Assembly (NCBI GenBank): GCA_000508965.1
Contig: BAHV02000018.1
Coordinates: 124,001 to 188,000, forward strand
Origin: Dielma sp000508965
GTDB taxonomy: Bacteria > Bacillota_I > Bacilli_A > Erysipelotrichales > Erysipelotrichaceae
Direction of reading: 5' to 3'
Length of the DNA: 64,000 nt
The number at the start of each line of letters is the position of its first letter. The first letter of the stretch is position 1. The position numbers and the translations under genes were made by a program. Positions 49,070 to 57,602 of this stretch are shown one piece after another. The notes beneath the pieces were generated by a model that worked only from the letters and a program-made list of their open reading frames with translations, was not told the DNA's origin and did not search any database.

Positions 49070-49108
49070 GAACCTCTCTTGGATTTATGAGTCTGAGGGA
49101 GGTTTTTA
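49070..49108 (+). terminator. Intrinsic terminator after the GH13 gene
   Basis: AACCTCTCT pairs with AGGGAGGTT (one G-U) followed by five T residues. Confidence 0.8.
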
Positions 49109-49310
49109 ATTGATAAGGTCTTTCGTTTGCCTTGCCATATTCTATGATTTTCATAATCGTTCGCCAAATTATATAAACCCTTCCTAATACGACCCTCTTT
49201 CCTGAATTACCACTATCATTCAAGGCTTGCTATGTCCCTCTTTTTTCATCAGTTAACGCCGATGCATTGACAAAATGATATTAAAAAGTAAATACTTATT
49301 AAAATGGTTA

Positions 49311-49341
49311 TTGACACTCTCGCAGCGTAAGGGTTTAGGCT
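49311..49341 (+). promoter_or_regulatory. MerR/TipA-type promoter with operator dyad
   Basis: A perfect TTGACA (49311-49316) is followed by a 19-bp spacer and TAGGCT (49336-49341). The spacer contains an imperfect dyad centred on CGCAGCG. Long spacer plus central dyad is the promoter form activated by MerR/TipAL regulators, and it lies just upstream of such a gene, implying autoregulation. Confidence 0.75.
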
Positions 49342-49361
49342 TAAGTAAAAGGAGGAATCGT

Positions 49362-50204
49362 ATGAAAACAATAAAAGAAATTGCGGAAATAAGCGGTGTC
49401 AGCGTTCGCACACTCCGTTATTATGATGAAATCGGCTTATTGAAGCCCTCTCAGTTCAGCGAAGCTGGTTATCGGCTGTATGATGAAAAAGCATTAGAAA
49501 AATTAATGACAATCATGTTCTATAAGGAATTGAATATGCCGTTAGAAGCCATCAAGTTAATCATTGATGATTCGGAATATGATTGGCAGCATGCCTTACA
49601 GATGCAAAAGAAACTGCTTGAACAAAAGCTTAGGCGATTAACCGGGATTATTCAACTACTTGACGATACACTGAAGGGTGTAAAGCCGCTGAATTTTGAA
49701 GCATTTACAAAAGCCGAGGCCAAAAGCATCGTTGAACACTCATTGACACTTCAAAGTACCGCTTCTTTAGAAGCAATTCTAGCAAAATTTGGTTCCGTTG
49801 ATGCTTATCAGGAATGGTTTGAAAACTATCTGATTGATGAAAAGACCAGTTCCCATTTCATTAAAATGTATGGCAGCAAAGATAAGGCAATCCAAGCAAG
49901 GCTAAAAGCAGATGGCTCTTTAGAAGGACAAGATCAAATTGACGGCATATACAAGCAGTTCGCAGAAGCAATGGTGAGTGACAATCATGAACAATCTAAC
50001 CATGCCGTAGAAGCATTAGGCGAATGCTATAAAACAATGTTTAAACTTGATAATGCACGATATCTCCTATTAAAACTCGCAGCAGCTTATCAAGCATATC
50101 AAGATGATGAAGTCAGCAAAGCTGTTGACAAACAATATGGCAATGGAATAACCAGCTACATCAGCAAATGTATCAGAGAATATTATGGAATAGACATAAA
50201 TTGA
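49362..50204 (+). CDS. MerR-family regulator with TipAS-type antibiotic-recognition domain
   Basis: A 280-residue regulator. Winged helix at 1-70 (IKEIAEISGVSVRTLRYYDE, GYRLYDEKAL), coiled coil to about 105, and a helical C-terminal domain of the TipAS kind (helices through 150-280 ending VDKQYGNGITSYISKCI). TipAS domains bind thiopeptides and other drugs and turn on resistance genes. ATG at 49362 follows AAAGGAGG. Unlike the module at 6.6 kb, composition matches its surroundings. No effector gene is co-transcribed; the nitroreductase 200 bp downstream could be a target. Confidence 0.9.
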   Translation: MKTIKEIAEISGVSVRTLRYYDEIGLLKPSQFSEAGYRLYDEKALEKLMTIMFYKELNMPLEAIKLIIDDSEYDWQHALQMQKKLLEQKLRRLTGIIQLLDDTLKGVKPLNFEAFTKAEAKSIVEHSLTLQSTASLEAILAKFGSVDAYQEWFENYLIDEKTSSHFIKMYGSKDKAIQARLKADGSLEGQDQIDGIYKQFAEAMVSDNHEQSNHAVEALGECYKTMFKLDNARYLLLKLAAAYQAYQDDEVSKAVDKQYGNGITSYISKCIREYYGIDIN

Positions 50205-50230
50205 TAAAGCAAAAAAATTTATGTCATTTT
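50194..50230 (+). terminator. Weak hairpin after the TipAS-type regulator
   Basis: ACATAAAT (50194-50201) pairs with ATTTATGT (50217-50224), followed by CATTTTG. A+T-only stem and poor T run, so only a possible terminator. Confidence 0.35.
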
Positions 50231-50413
50231 GTTATTCGGTTTCCTATTTAAAGGCCAAGCATGTATAAACAAGTTTTATTTTATCCAAAGGTTTTGTTCA
50301 ATGACTTAACTTTCAGCTAAAAATGCAAGCAGCTTTTACTTTTTAGTGCTATGATTAAGTTATAAAAAACAAATAGTTTTGACACTATCTGTATTGAAAC
50401 GGAGAAACCTCAA

Positions 50414-50926
50414 ATGAATGAAACAGTCATGAATTTAATTAACCGAAAAAGTTGTAAAAGTTATCAGGATAAGCATGTCAGCAAGGAATTATTAGATGAA
50501 ATTGTTGCTGCCGGACTTAATGCTCCTTCAGGAATGAATAAACAGACTCCGCGTTTTGTTGTTGTATCGGATGATGTCGTTGTTAAACAGTTATCGGATA
50601 TGAACGCGGCGGCAGCGGGTATGCCTTTTGATCCTTTCTATGGTGCCAAAGATGTCATTATCGTTTTGGTTAAGAAGGAAGGAACTTACCTCTATGATGG
50701 CAGTCTTGCCATGGGCAATCTGATGAATGCCGCCTGGTCAATGGGTATCGGCAGCCGCTGGATTCACCGTGCCAAGGAAGTATTTGAAAGTGATGAAGGA
50801 AAGAAGCTTTTAAAAGCATGGGGACTTGAGGATGAGGTCGAAGGAATTGGCTTCTGTATTCTGGGTTATGCGAAGGAAGAAAAAGAAAAAACGGAAATAC
50901 AGGCAGGCAGAGTCTTCCATATTTAG
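50414..50926 (+). CDS. Nitroreductase-family FMN protein
   Basis: A 170-residue nitroreductase. FMN-binding elements are the N-terminal RKSCKSYQDKHVS, APSGMNKQTPRFVVV, and AWSMGIGSRWIHRA; the C-terminal ILGYAKEE is standard. Reduces nitro, quinone or similar acceptors with NAD(P)H as a homodimer. Monocistronic; CGGAGAAAC ribosome site, terminator downstream. Confidence 0.93.
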   Translation: MNETVMNLINRKSCKSYQDKHVSKELLDEIVAAGLNAPSGMNKQTPRFVVVSDDVVVKQLSDMNAAAAGMPFDPFYGAKDVIIVLVKKEGTYLYDGSLAMGNLMNAAWSMGIGSRWIHRAKEVFESDEGKKLLKAWGLEDEVEGIGFCILGYAKEEKEKTEIQAGRVFHI

Positions 50927-50929
50927 CTA

Positions 50930-50952
50930 TAAGCGGTTCACAGCCGCTTTTT
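50930..50952 (+). terminator. Terminator of the nitroreductase gene
   Basis: AAGCGG pairs with CCGCTT, followed by a run of T. Confidence 0.85.
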
Positions 50953-50956
50953 TAAT

Positions 50957-50980
50957 GAAAAAAATGAAGCAAAGCGCTTC
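50957..50980 (-). terminator. Terminator of the fructokinase gene
   Basis: On the minus strand TGAAGC pairs with GCTTCA and is followed by seven T residues. Confidence 0.8.
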
Positions 50981-50987
50981 ACTTTCA

Positions 50988-51935
50988 TTATCCATTCAGT
51001 TTCTCCATAACCTCATCAAGTAAAGGAATAGCGTCAACAGCGCCATGCTTTGTGCAAGTCAGCGCACCGACACAATTGGCGAAACGTACCATGTCCTGCC
51101 ATTCCTCAGCGCTGAATACGCGTTTATCGGCATGCAGGATGCGTGACAGCAAAGCACCGGCAAAGGCATCACCAGCCCCGGTAGAGTCAACCTGTTCAAT
51201 CGCTTGACTTGCCACAATTAGCTGAGAATTACCGCTGCTTAGATAGGTACCCTTGGCTCCCAGCGTTACCGCCACCGTTTTGGCACCCAATGCATGAATC
51301 ATTTGCACAGCTGTTTCAAGATCTGTTTTACCAGTAATGATCAAGGCTTCCTCATCACTCATTTTCACAAAGTCAGCACTCGCTATAAAGGTGCGGCAGT
51401 CTTGGATAAACTGCGGAAGCTGACGCTTGCTGATAAGTGAATCACGATAATTAGGGTCAAAGGAAATGAACATCTGACGCTGTTTCGCAAGAGCAAGCAG
51501 GGCATAATATGTCTTTTTCAATTCCCCGCCCAGCAATGCCGTCGCGCTGCCAAAGTGCAGGATGTCCTCTTGATGAAGCTTTGAAACATCAATAGCATTA
51601 AAGCTGTACTCACCGTCACAGCCGCGCAGGAAATTAAAATTGCGCTCACCCCGCTCATCAATACCGACTAACGCAATCGTAGTAGTGCCGCCAAATGTAC
51701 ATAAAGAAGTATCCACCTTCAGCTGATCCAACATTTCATTTAAAAATTGACCAAAATAATCTGTGCCGATCTGACCCATAAAAGCCGCTTCCTCGCCCAT
51801 GCGGGTAATTGCCGCCGCTACATTTGCGGGTGCGCCGCCAGCCTTTTTCTCAAACTGTACGCCATTCTTTAAGCCTTTATGATCAACACCGACCATGTCA
51901 ATCAATAATTCACCGACACAATAGACTTTACTCAT
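50988..51935 (-). CDS. scrK: PfkB-family carbohydrate kinase, probable fructokinase
   Basis: A 315-residue ribokinase-fold enzyme. N-terminal VGELLIDMVG, sugar-binding KKAGGAPANVAAAITRMG, and the C-terminal PfkB signature QVDSTGAGDAFAGALLSR with the catalytic Asp. Sequence style and the neighbouring remnant of sucrose-6-phosphate hydrolase point to phosphorylation of fructose released from sucrose. The start overlaps the end of that remnant by 8 bp. Confidence 0.9.
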   Translation of the reverse strand: MSKVYCVGELLIDMVGVDHKGLKNGVQFEKKAGGAPANVAAAITRMGEEAAFMGQIGTDYFGQFLNEMLDQLKVDTSLCTFGGTTTIALVGIDERGERNFNFLRGCDGEYSFNAIDVSKLHQEDILHFGSATALLGGELKKTYYALLALAKQRQMFISFDPNYRDSLISKRQLPQFIQDCRTFIASADFVKMSDEEALIITGKTDLETAVQMIHALGAKTVAVTLGAKGTYLSSGNSQLIVASQAIEQVDSTGAGDAFAGALLSRILHADKRVFSAEEWQDMVRFANCVGALTCTKHGAVDAIPLLDEVMEKLNG

Positions 51936-52225
51936 AAATAATTCCTTTCAGCTGCCAAATTTCACAGGCAGGTATATCAAATGGTTGATCCGAACTGATT
52001 TTGAATGCCTTCAATTCATGAAGCGGATAAAAAAGCGATGACATCACAGCCTCACCATCATTGATAAAAATTTCCAATACACTTGTATCCAAATACATTT
52101 GAAGCTGGGCATCACCGCCGTGCCTGCGTAACAGCCGTCCTTATCGATAAGCTGATCAGGCTTTAAGACTAAGCGGGGCTTTGTGTAATGCATAAGGTCT
52201 CTTGTTTTTACTAGGCCTCATTGTT
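51928..52225 (-). pseudogene. Remnant of GH32 sucrose-6-phosphate hydrolase
   Basis: The 348-bp gap upstream of the fructokinase contains two pieces of a GH32 gene joined by a deletion. The 5' piece reads KTRDLMHYTKPRLVLKPDQ then LIDKDGCYAGTAV, matching the HW...LxPDxxYDxxGCYSGSAV region. The 3' piece, in another frame, reads MYLDTSVLEIFINDGEAV, then SSLFYPL, and ends near QLKGIIYE, matching the C-terminal beta-domain. The stop (51928) overlaps the scrK start, preserving the old operon joint. The nucleophile region and most of the propeller are gone. Confidence 0.85.
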
Positions 52226-52283
52226 TATTTTTATGTTCACAGCCTGTTGGATTCCATTGATACATACATTTGCCTGCCCTTGA

Positions 52284-53477
52284 TTAATCAGCTTCAATTA
52301 AGTTATGCTTGATAAATGCCTGCCGCATCCGCGCCATAGCATCTTTTAAGATTTGCGTTGGTACCGCCAGATTGATCCGTTCAAATCCCTCGCCGGCTTT
52401 GCCAAACAGATAGCCCTCATCCAAGAAGAGGTCTGCTTCCTCACGCATTAAATGCTCTAATTCATCCTTATTCAAACCATAGGCCCTAAAATCAACCCAA
52501 AGCAGATACGTTCCCTGCAGTTCATGGACAACAGCTTTCGGGAAATATTGCTTTATATATTCATTCATGAATCGCACATTTTCACTCAGTACCTCAATCA
52601 ATGCCGAAAGCCATGCCTCTCCCTCACGATAAGCCGCTACACAGGAAGCCAGCGCAAAAGGATTGATATGAATAAAACCGGCATCCTTTAAATACTGTTC
52701 ACGCAGCGCTTGATTTGGAATAATAATATTCGCATTGCTCATGCCTGCGAGATTAAATGTCTTGCTTGGTGATGTGCAGACGATACAGTTCTCTTCAAAT
52801 GCCTTGTCTATGGTTGGAAACATGGTATGCGAGAAACCAGGCATGATCAAATCATTGTGAATCTCATCCGCAACGATCAATACCCCATATTTTAAAGCCA
52901 GTTCGCCAATCTGCTTCAGCTCTTCATAAGTGAATACCTTGCCTATTGGATTATGCGGCGTGCATAAGATCAGCATCGTATTCATCGGATCTGCAAGCTT
53001 CTGCTTCAGATCTTCAAAATCGATTTCATAATGGTCATCACATAAAATCAGCGGATTTTCTACCGCATGTGTACCATTGCATGCTGCGGCACTATAAAAC
53101 GGATAATAAACCGGCGTCATGATCACAACGCCCTCCCCTGGCTTCGTAAAGGCTTTTACCGCTTGATTCAGCGCTTTCACCACACCCTGTGAAATAACGA
53201 TCCATTCAGGATCGATCGTCCATTGATGCCGATGCTTCATCCAATAGACCACCGCATCCAAATATCCATCTGTCACATTTTGATAGCCATACGGTGTCAT
53301 TTCATCCGCGCAGCGATGCATTGCCTCTACAATTTCCGGCGCATTCACAAACTCCATATCCGCTACCGATAAAGGTACGATATCCTCACGAACAGGCATT
53401 CCGTCAGCCTTTTTCATCCCCGTCCACTTGCCGGCACCGTTAAGCCGGCGATTCTTTACAGTTGTAAAATCATACAT
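52284..53477 (-). CDS. MalY/PatB-type PLP-dependent C-S lyase
   Basis: A 397-residue fold-type I PLP enzyme of the PatB/MalY group (cystathionine beta-lyase-like). Landmarks: ADMEFVNAPEIVEAM, YGYQNV, CTPHNPIGKVFT, VADEIHNDLIM, and the PLP lysine in TSPSKTFNLAG near residue 237. Releases homocysteine or H2S, ammonia and pyruvate from sulfur amino acids; the substrate preference is not readable. The YitT-type gene is 11 bp upstream in the same direction. Confidence 0.93.
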   Translation of the reverse strand: MYDFTTVKNRRLNGAGKWTGMKKADGMPVREDIVPLSVADMEFVNAPEIVEAMHRCADEMTPYGYQNVTDGYLDAVVYWMKHRHQWTIDPEWIVISQGVVKALNQAVKAFTKPGEGVVIMTPVYYPFYSAAACNGTHAVENPLILCDDHYEIDFEDLKQKLADPMNTMLILCTPHNPIGKVFTYEELKQIGELALKYGVLIVADEIHNDLIMPGFSHTMFPTIDKAFEENCIVCTSPSKTFNLAGMSNANIIIPNQALREQYLKDAGFIHINPFALASCVAAYREGEAWLSALIEVLSENVRFMNEYIKQYFPKAVVHELQGTYLLWVDFRAYGLNKDELEHLMREEADLFLDEGYLFGKAGEGFERINLAVPTQILKDAMARMRQAFIKHNLIEAD

Positions 53478-53488
53478 ATGCTTTCCTC

Positions 53489-54349
53489 CTATAATAACCG
53501 GCGTTCATAATTACCGGTAACCTGCATTCCCTCTGATAAAATAATAAACGCTTTAGGGTCAAGTCCCAATACGAGATCATGAAGATGATTCACTTCATAT
53601 TTAGAAATAACGGTCATCAGAATATCTGTTTCGGTATCCGTATAAGCACCCTTGCCTTCCCAGCATGTCACACCGCGCGTCATTTCATGAAGAATCGCTT
53701 TCTTCACCGCTTTATTACGGGTAAAAATCATGGCACTCATTACAATATTCTGTGTATGCACCTTATCGACCACCATACCGAAAATGACTGCATAGATAAT
53801 TGAATAGATAGCTGTTGATAATTCAAACTTCAAGGCACAGATAATATAAATCAGCGCATTGACACCGATTGACAGTTTGCCGACACTGAACTTCGGTGAT
53901 TTCATCGCCATATAAACACCCAGAATATCAGTACCGCCGCCGCTGCCGCCATGCTGAAGCGTTAAACCAATCCCAAAGCCGCCAATCAAACCGCCGATAA
54001 TTACTGAAGTCAAAACATCAGGAACAACCGGCATAATGGGTATCAATGTAAAGGCGATCGTCTGCGTCACCACTGAAGTCAGGGTAAGCAGGAAAAAATG
54101 CTTGGATAAACTCTTATATGCCATCAAGAATAACGGCAGATTTAATAATGAGTTAATGATACCGGCAATATCAAATTTAATATCCAGATGCAGTGTCTCC
54201 ACCAGCATCGTACGAATCAGCTGGGCAATACCTACAACCCCGCCGTTAAACAGATTCAGCGGCACAATAAACATATTTACCGCAAAGGCAAACAGCACTG
54301 AACCCACGACTACATAAACAAATGAAGTGAGCAATTTTTTATCTTTCAT
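53489..54349 (-). CDS. YitT-family membrane protein (DUF161-DUF2179)
   Basis: A 286-residue protein with five to six N-terminal membrane helices containing the two NxxNGGxxGxxQ-type signatures (PLNLFNGGVVGIAQLI; LQHGGSGGGTDILG) and a C-terminal cytosolic DUF2179 domain ending in a tail with GMQVTGNYERRLL. The family is widespread in Firmicutes and its function is undefined. Likely co-transcribed with the PatB-type enzyme. Confidence 0.9.
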   Translation of the reverse strand: MKDKKLLTSFVYVVVGSVLFAFAVNMFIVPLNLFNGGVVGIAQLIRTMLVETLHLDIKFDIAGIINSLLNLPLFLMAYKSLSKHFFLLTLTSVVTQTIAFTLIPIMPVVPDVLTSVIIGGLIGGFGIGLTLQHGGSGGGTDILGVYMAMKSPKFSVGKLSIGVNALIYIICALKFELSTAIYSIIYAVIFGMVVDKVHTQNIVMSAMIFTRNKAVKKAILHEMTRGVTCWEGKGAYTDTETDILMTVISKYEVNHLHDLVLGLDPKAFIILSEGMQVTGNYERRLL

Positions 54350-54460
54350 ACTATGAACTCCTTAAACAACACTATTATACATTTTTCCAAAACCCTTTCA
54401 TAGATTGAAACGGATGAAAAACAAAAAAACTAAACTGTATGTCTATATCAGCGCTATTCG

Positions 54461-54498
54461 ACGTAAGCGTTTACAACGCATATACTCCGTGCTATAAT
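54461..54498 (+). promoter_or_regulatory. Promoter with overlapping cre (CcpA) operator
   Basis: TTTACA (54470-54475), 17 bp, TATAAT (54493-54498) with TGC extension. On the minus strand 54462-54475 reads TGTAAACGCTTACG, matching the cre consensus TGWNANCGNTNWCA at every position but the last. The site covers the -35, so CcpA binding would repress. Confidence 0.7.
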
Positions 54499-54538
54499 GA
54501 ATTTATAAAAAGAGCGTTGCTCAGAAAGGGATTAGATT

Positions 54539-55327
54539 ATGAAAGCAAATAAGTTTGGACTTGTTTTAACAGCAGCGGCATTATGCATATCAGCAGTAGG
54601 TGTTATGAATATTCAGGCAGCAGATGAAGACAAGAATCCCGTAACTGTTGTCGCCTATAATCAAGCTGAAACAGCTCACTATGATGTGGTAAAACGTGAT
54701 GCCAAAGCTACGGTCAATGGTAAACTGGATGAAAAGGTTTGGGAAAGCGTACCATCGATCTCAGGCTCATTCCACTATCCATGGGAAGCCGTTGAAGCTC
54801 CTTATACTGAATTCAAAGCTTATCATGATGGGGTTAATTTTTATTTCAGTTTTGTCGTTAAAGATACACAGGTATTGGCAGAAGCAACATGGAAGGGTGA
54901 AAGCACTGTTGATAATGAAGACCGTGTTGAATTATTCTTCGCTAATGGTCCGGTAGATAAACCAAACAACGGCATGCAGCCATATTATGCGATCGAAGTA
55001 GATCCAAAGGGCCGTGTTCATGACTATTCAACTGTTTATTACCGCAATATGGACAGTGAATGGAATATGGAGGGCTTACAGACAGCCGCTAAGATTGTTG
55101 ATGACGGTTATGTGGTAGAAGGTCTGATTCCATTAAAGACATTAAATGATCTGAAGCTAATCAATGAAAACAATGTTATGAGAACAGGTATCTATCGTGC
55201 TGAATTCAGCAAACCTAAAGGTGCTAAAGATATTACAATGCAGTGGATTTCATGGGTTGATCCAAAGACAGCCGAACCTGATTATCATGTAGACAGCTCA
55301 TTTGGTGAACTGCGTTTCTTACAATAA
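54539..55327 (+). CDS. Secreted CBM9-like carbohydrate-binding protein
   Basis: A 262-residue secreted protein. Signal peptide with cleavage likely near Ala28 (NIQAAD), then a family-9-like (DOMON-type) beta sandwich: ATVNGKLDEKVWESVP at the start of the domain, FYFSFVVKDTQV, NEDRVELFF, YYAIEVDPKGRVHDY and a final WISWVDPKT. No catalytic domain is attached. It probably binds plant or host polysaccharide fragments outside the cell. The promoter has a cre site, so it is expected to be off in rapidly used sugar. Confidence 0.85.
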   Translation: MKANKFGLVLTAAALCISAVGVMNIQAADEDKNPVTVVAYNQAETAHYDVVKRDAKATVNGKLDEKVWESVPSISGSFHYPWEAVEAPYTEFKAYHDGVNFYFSFVVKDTQVLAEATWKGESTVDNEDRVELFFANGPVDKPNNGMQPYYAIEVDPKGRVHDYSTVYYRNMDSEWNMEGLQTAAKIVDDGYVVEGLIPLKTLNDLKLINENNVMRTGIYRAEFSKPKGAKDITMQWISWVDPKTAEPDYHVDSSFGELRFLQ

Positions 55328-55330
55328 TTG

Positions 55331-55358
55331 AAAAGAGTGCCGGCGGCACTCTTTTTTA
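55331..55358. terminator. Bidirectional terminator after the CBM9-like gene
   Basis: AAGAGTGCC-GGC-GGCACTCTT with T runs on both strands. Confidence 0.92.
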
Positions 55359-55360
55359 GT

Positions 55361-56086
55361 TTATCCTTTTGATTCCCTTATCTTTTTAACCTTTTGATTC
55401 ATCAAATGCCGGCCCAAATGAATATAGGCAAAGGTTTTAATCCCATTCAGCGATTGACCATGTGCTTCAAGCAGCTCATCCGGACTGTCATAAACGCCGA
55501 AATCCTCGACAATCCCCAAGCTTTGAATATAAGTATGATTGCGGTTCCATTCAATAATCGGGTGTTTGAAATCAGCGACTGCCGCTCCATAGCCGCAAAA
55601 AGCACCCTCACAGGTCACAAATTTATTCTGAAGCTGACGGAAATAGCCATCATCAAGAATAAAAGCTTCAAGCTCATACCATCGGTTTTCAAAATAAACC
55701 TCAACCCAGCTGTGGAAGATACGCTTAGGTGCCAATTTATAAATCAGGCCTGTCATCACTCCCCGCTGTAATTGCTTATCGATCATAAAGCCATGACTGC
55801 GGCAGGGTATGCCCGCTAAGCGCAGCAAGGCCATGAATAAAGTCCCCTTCGTGTTGCATTGACCATAGCCATCGGCCAACACCGCCGATGCACTAAGCTC
55901 ATCACTGACATTATAACCAAATAATATCTCATTGCGCACAAAATCATAGATTGCCTTGATTCTGTCAAATTCCTCAAGCCTGCGCCATCCTCGCTGTTCC
56001 GCCAATTGCTGAAGTGAAGCTGCCGAATAATCAAGCAGCTTAGTTTCTTTTAAATAATGATTCATCTTCATCCCTGCCCTTTTCAT
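55361..56086 (-). CDS. Transglutaminase-like cysteine hydrolase-fold protein
   Basis: A 241-residue protein with the transglutaminase core: FDRIKAIYDFVRNEILFGYN, the Cys motif DGYGQCNTKGTLFMALLRLAG, His in RIFHSWVEVYFENRWYELE, and an Asp soon after (LDD). No signal peptide, so it is cytosolic. Biochemical role unknown. The first ATG lies one base after the upstream stop (TAAaATG); two further ATGs within eight codons have better AAGGG spacing, so the exact start is uncertain. Confidence 0.85.
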   Translation of the reverse strand: MKRAGMKMNHYLKETKLLDYSAASLQQLAEQRGWRRLEEFDRIKAIYDFVRNEILFGYNVSDELSASAVLADGYGQCNTKGTLFMALLRLAGIPCRSHGFMIDKQLQRGVMTGLIYKLAPKRIFHSWVEVYFENRWYELEAFILDDGYFRQLQNKFVTCEGAFCGYGAAVADFKHPIIEWNRNHTYIQSLGIVEDFGVYDSPDELLEAHGQSLNGIKTFAYIHLGRHLMNQKVKKIRESKG

Positions 56087-56087
56087 T

Positions 56088-56459
56088 TTATTTCCATATC
56101 ATTTTAAGAATCAAAACAAAAACCGACAGCCATATACAAACAATCGGTAACGCATAATACCACTTTTTAGGTTTGCCGTCTTCCCATAAATGCTCTGCCG
56201 CTTGGCGATGCTTTGCGTAAATATCCTCAGGGATACATTTCAATGTCAGCATAATCAGAAACGGCAATAAAATCACATCGTCCAGATAACCCAGCACCGG
56301 AATAAAATCGGGAATGAGATCAATGGGAGACAGCGCATACCCCACGGTGATCACAGCTAAGATTTTCGCAGGCAAGGGCGTATCCGGATCCCTCATTACC
56401 AAAAATATCGTCGGAATATCAACCTTAAGCTTTTTAGCCCGCTCCTTTAATGTCATCAT
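56088..56459 (-). CDS. DUF1232 (YkvA-like) membrane protein
   Basis: A 123-residue protein with the DUF1232 core YALSPIDLIPDFIPVLGYLD near residue 40 and a C-terminal membrane helix. Function unknown, common in bacteria and archaea. ATG at 56459 chosen by AGGTG spacing. Coupled to the transglutaminase-like gene. Confidence 0.88.
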   Translation of the reverse strand: MMTLKERAKKLKVDIPTIFLVMRDPDTPLPAKILAVITVGYALSPIDLIPDFIPVLGYLDDVILLPFLIMLTLKCIPEDIYAKHRQAAEHLWEDGKPKKWYYALPIVCIWLSVFVLILKMIWK

Positions 56460-56507
56460 AAGCACCTGCCGATCAATAAGTCAATTATACCATATTCTAT
56501 CTTCAAG

Positions 56508-56534
56508 AAAAAAGAGCGCCCAGAGGGCACCCTT
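56508..56534 (-). terminator. Terminator of the LytTR-DUF3021 operon
   Basis: On the minus strand GGGTGCCC-TCT-GGGCGCTC (two G-U pairs) followed by six T residues. Confidence 0.8.
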
Positions 56535-56542
56535 CTTGACTT

Positions 56543-56980
56543 CTACTGCTTTTGAAAATCATGCAGATGCTGATTCAATGCCTTTGTCTCAATCTTTTGC
56601 GCGACATGAACACCAAACCACATGGCAAATAAACCACCCTCCAAAATCACGATCAGCAGGCATTTGCCCCAAAGCGGAACATCCGCAAACCACTGAAACA
56701 GCACCGCCGCACCGATAAACAGCAGATTGCACATAATCACCCAAAGAACAGTGCGCCTTTGCAGTTCACTTTCATCATAATGATCAGGAAACAGCGCACT
56801 TTCGATAATCGCGATGACGGCTGATGTCAGCGTCATTTCCACAAGCATCAGTATCGATATTGAGTCATGGCCCAATAATACTTCAATAACTCCTCTGAAG
56901 AAGATCAAAGCCATTGTATAAATAGCCATGTGCTGCTTCATATTTAATCCCCAGCGATAAAAATGTGTAAATTCTTTCAT
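56543..56980 (-). CDS. DUF3021 membrane protein
   Basis: A 145-residue protein with four membrane helices, the DUF3021 layout. These proteins are usually encoded beside a LytTR-type regulator and act as its membrane-bound partner or inhibitor. The gene starts 14 bp after the regulator's stop. ATG at 56980 follows GAAAGG at good distance. Confidence 0.85.
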   Translation of the reverse strand: MKEFTHFYRWGLNMKQHMAIYTMALIFFRGVIEVLLGHDSISILMLVEMTLTSAVIAIIESALFPDHYDESELQRRTVLWVIMCNLLFIGAAVLFQWFADVPLWGKCLLIVILEGGLFAMWFGVHVAQKIETKALNQHLHDFQKQ

Positions 56981-56994
56981 TTCTCTCATCCTTT

Positions 56995-57432
56995 CTATAA
57001 ACCGATCCGCTCTCTCAAAAGCGGGGCATAATGTCTGGAAACAATTAATTTCTCTTGATTCTTAAGAATTATTTCAATTCTTCCGGCCAGTGCACTTTTC
57101 AGTGAATGAATCGCATAGAGATTCACAACCACGGATTTACTGATGCGCAAAAAGCCAAGACTTTCATAACGGCCTTCAATTTCCGCTAGATTCAGCGCTG
57201 TCTGATAGACATCTTTTGAGGTATATAAAAACGTTTTATCTTCCAATGCCTCCGCGTAATACACATCCTTAAATTCAAGCATCGTTATTTCTTCCTTGCT
57301 CTTCCAGCCGCTGAGCTTCTGTGTCTGAAGATTGAGAAAAGCAATAATCCGCATGATTTCACTGTCTACTTCCCGGCAGCGAAGCAATATTTCATTTTCC
57401 TCATAATTCCCATGTTCTATTTTGATTTTCAT
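56995..57432 (-). CDS. LytTR DNA-binding regulator
   Basis: A 145-residue stand-alone LytTR protein without receiver domain. Residues 50-145 form the LytTR fold: FKDVYYAEALEDKTFLYTS, the YESLGFLRISKSVVVNLYAI segment, and IEIILKNQEKLIVSRHYAPL, with the R-x-S-K-S-x-x-V-N-L/M motif that contacts DNA. Paired with DUF3021 as a LytTR regulatory system. Start at 57432 chosen by GGAGTGAG and by the domain; a longer frame upstream is noncoding promoter DNA. Confidence 0.9.
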   Translation of the reverse strand: MKIKIEHGNYEENEILLRCREVDSEIMRIIAFLNLQTQKLSGWKSKEEITMLEFKDVYYAEALEDKTFLYTSKDVYQTALNLAEIEGRYESLGFLRISKSVVVNLYAIHSLKSALAGRIEIILKNQEKLIVSRHYAPLLRERIGL

Positions 57433-57460
57433 ACTCTCACTCCTATCAGCTGACACCCCT

Positions 57461-57504
57461 ATCATAGCGAAACAATGTTTCCTTGGCAAATGAATACCGC
57501 CAAG
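57461..57504 (-). promoter_or_regulatory. Promoter and inverted repeat upstream of the LytTR gene
   Basis: On the minus strand TTGCCA (57484-57489), 17 bp, TATGAT (57461-57466). The -35 sits within the inverted repeat CTTGGC (57482-57487) / GCCAAG (57499-57504), arms 11 bp apart, a plausible operator for an autoregulated system. Confidence 0.65.
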
Positions 57505-57602
57505 ATGACATATCATTGAGCTAAGATGCACGCTTTACATTTAAAGCGGTTCATACTAAAATACATCTATAAGTTAGAAAGAGTAATTATGAGGAAGAGT
57601 GA

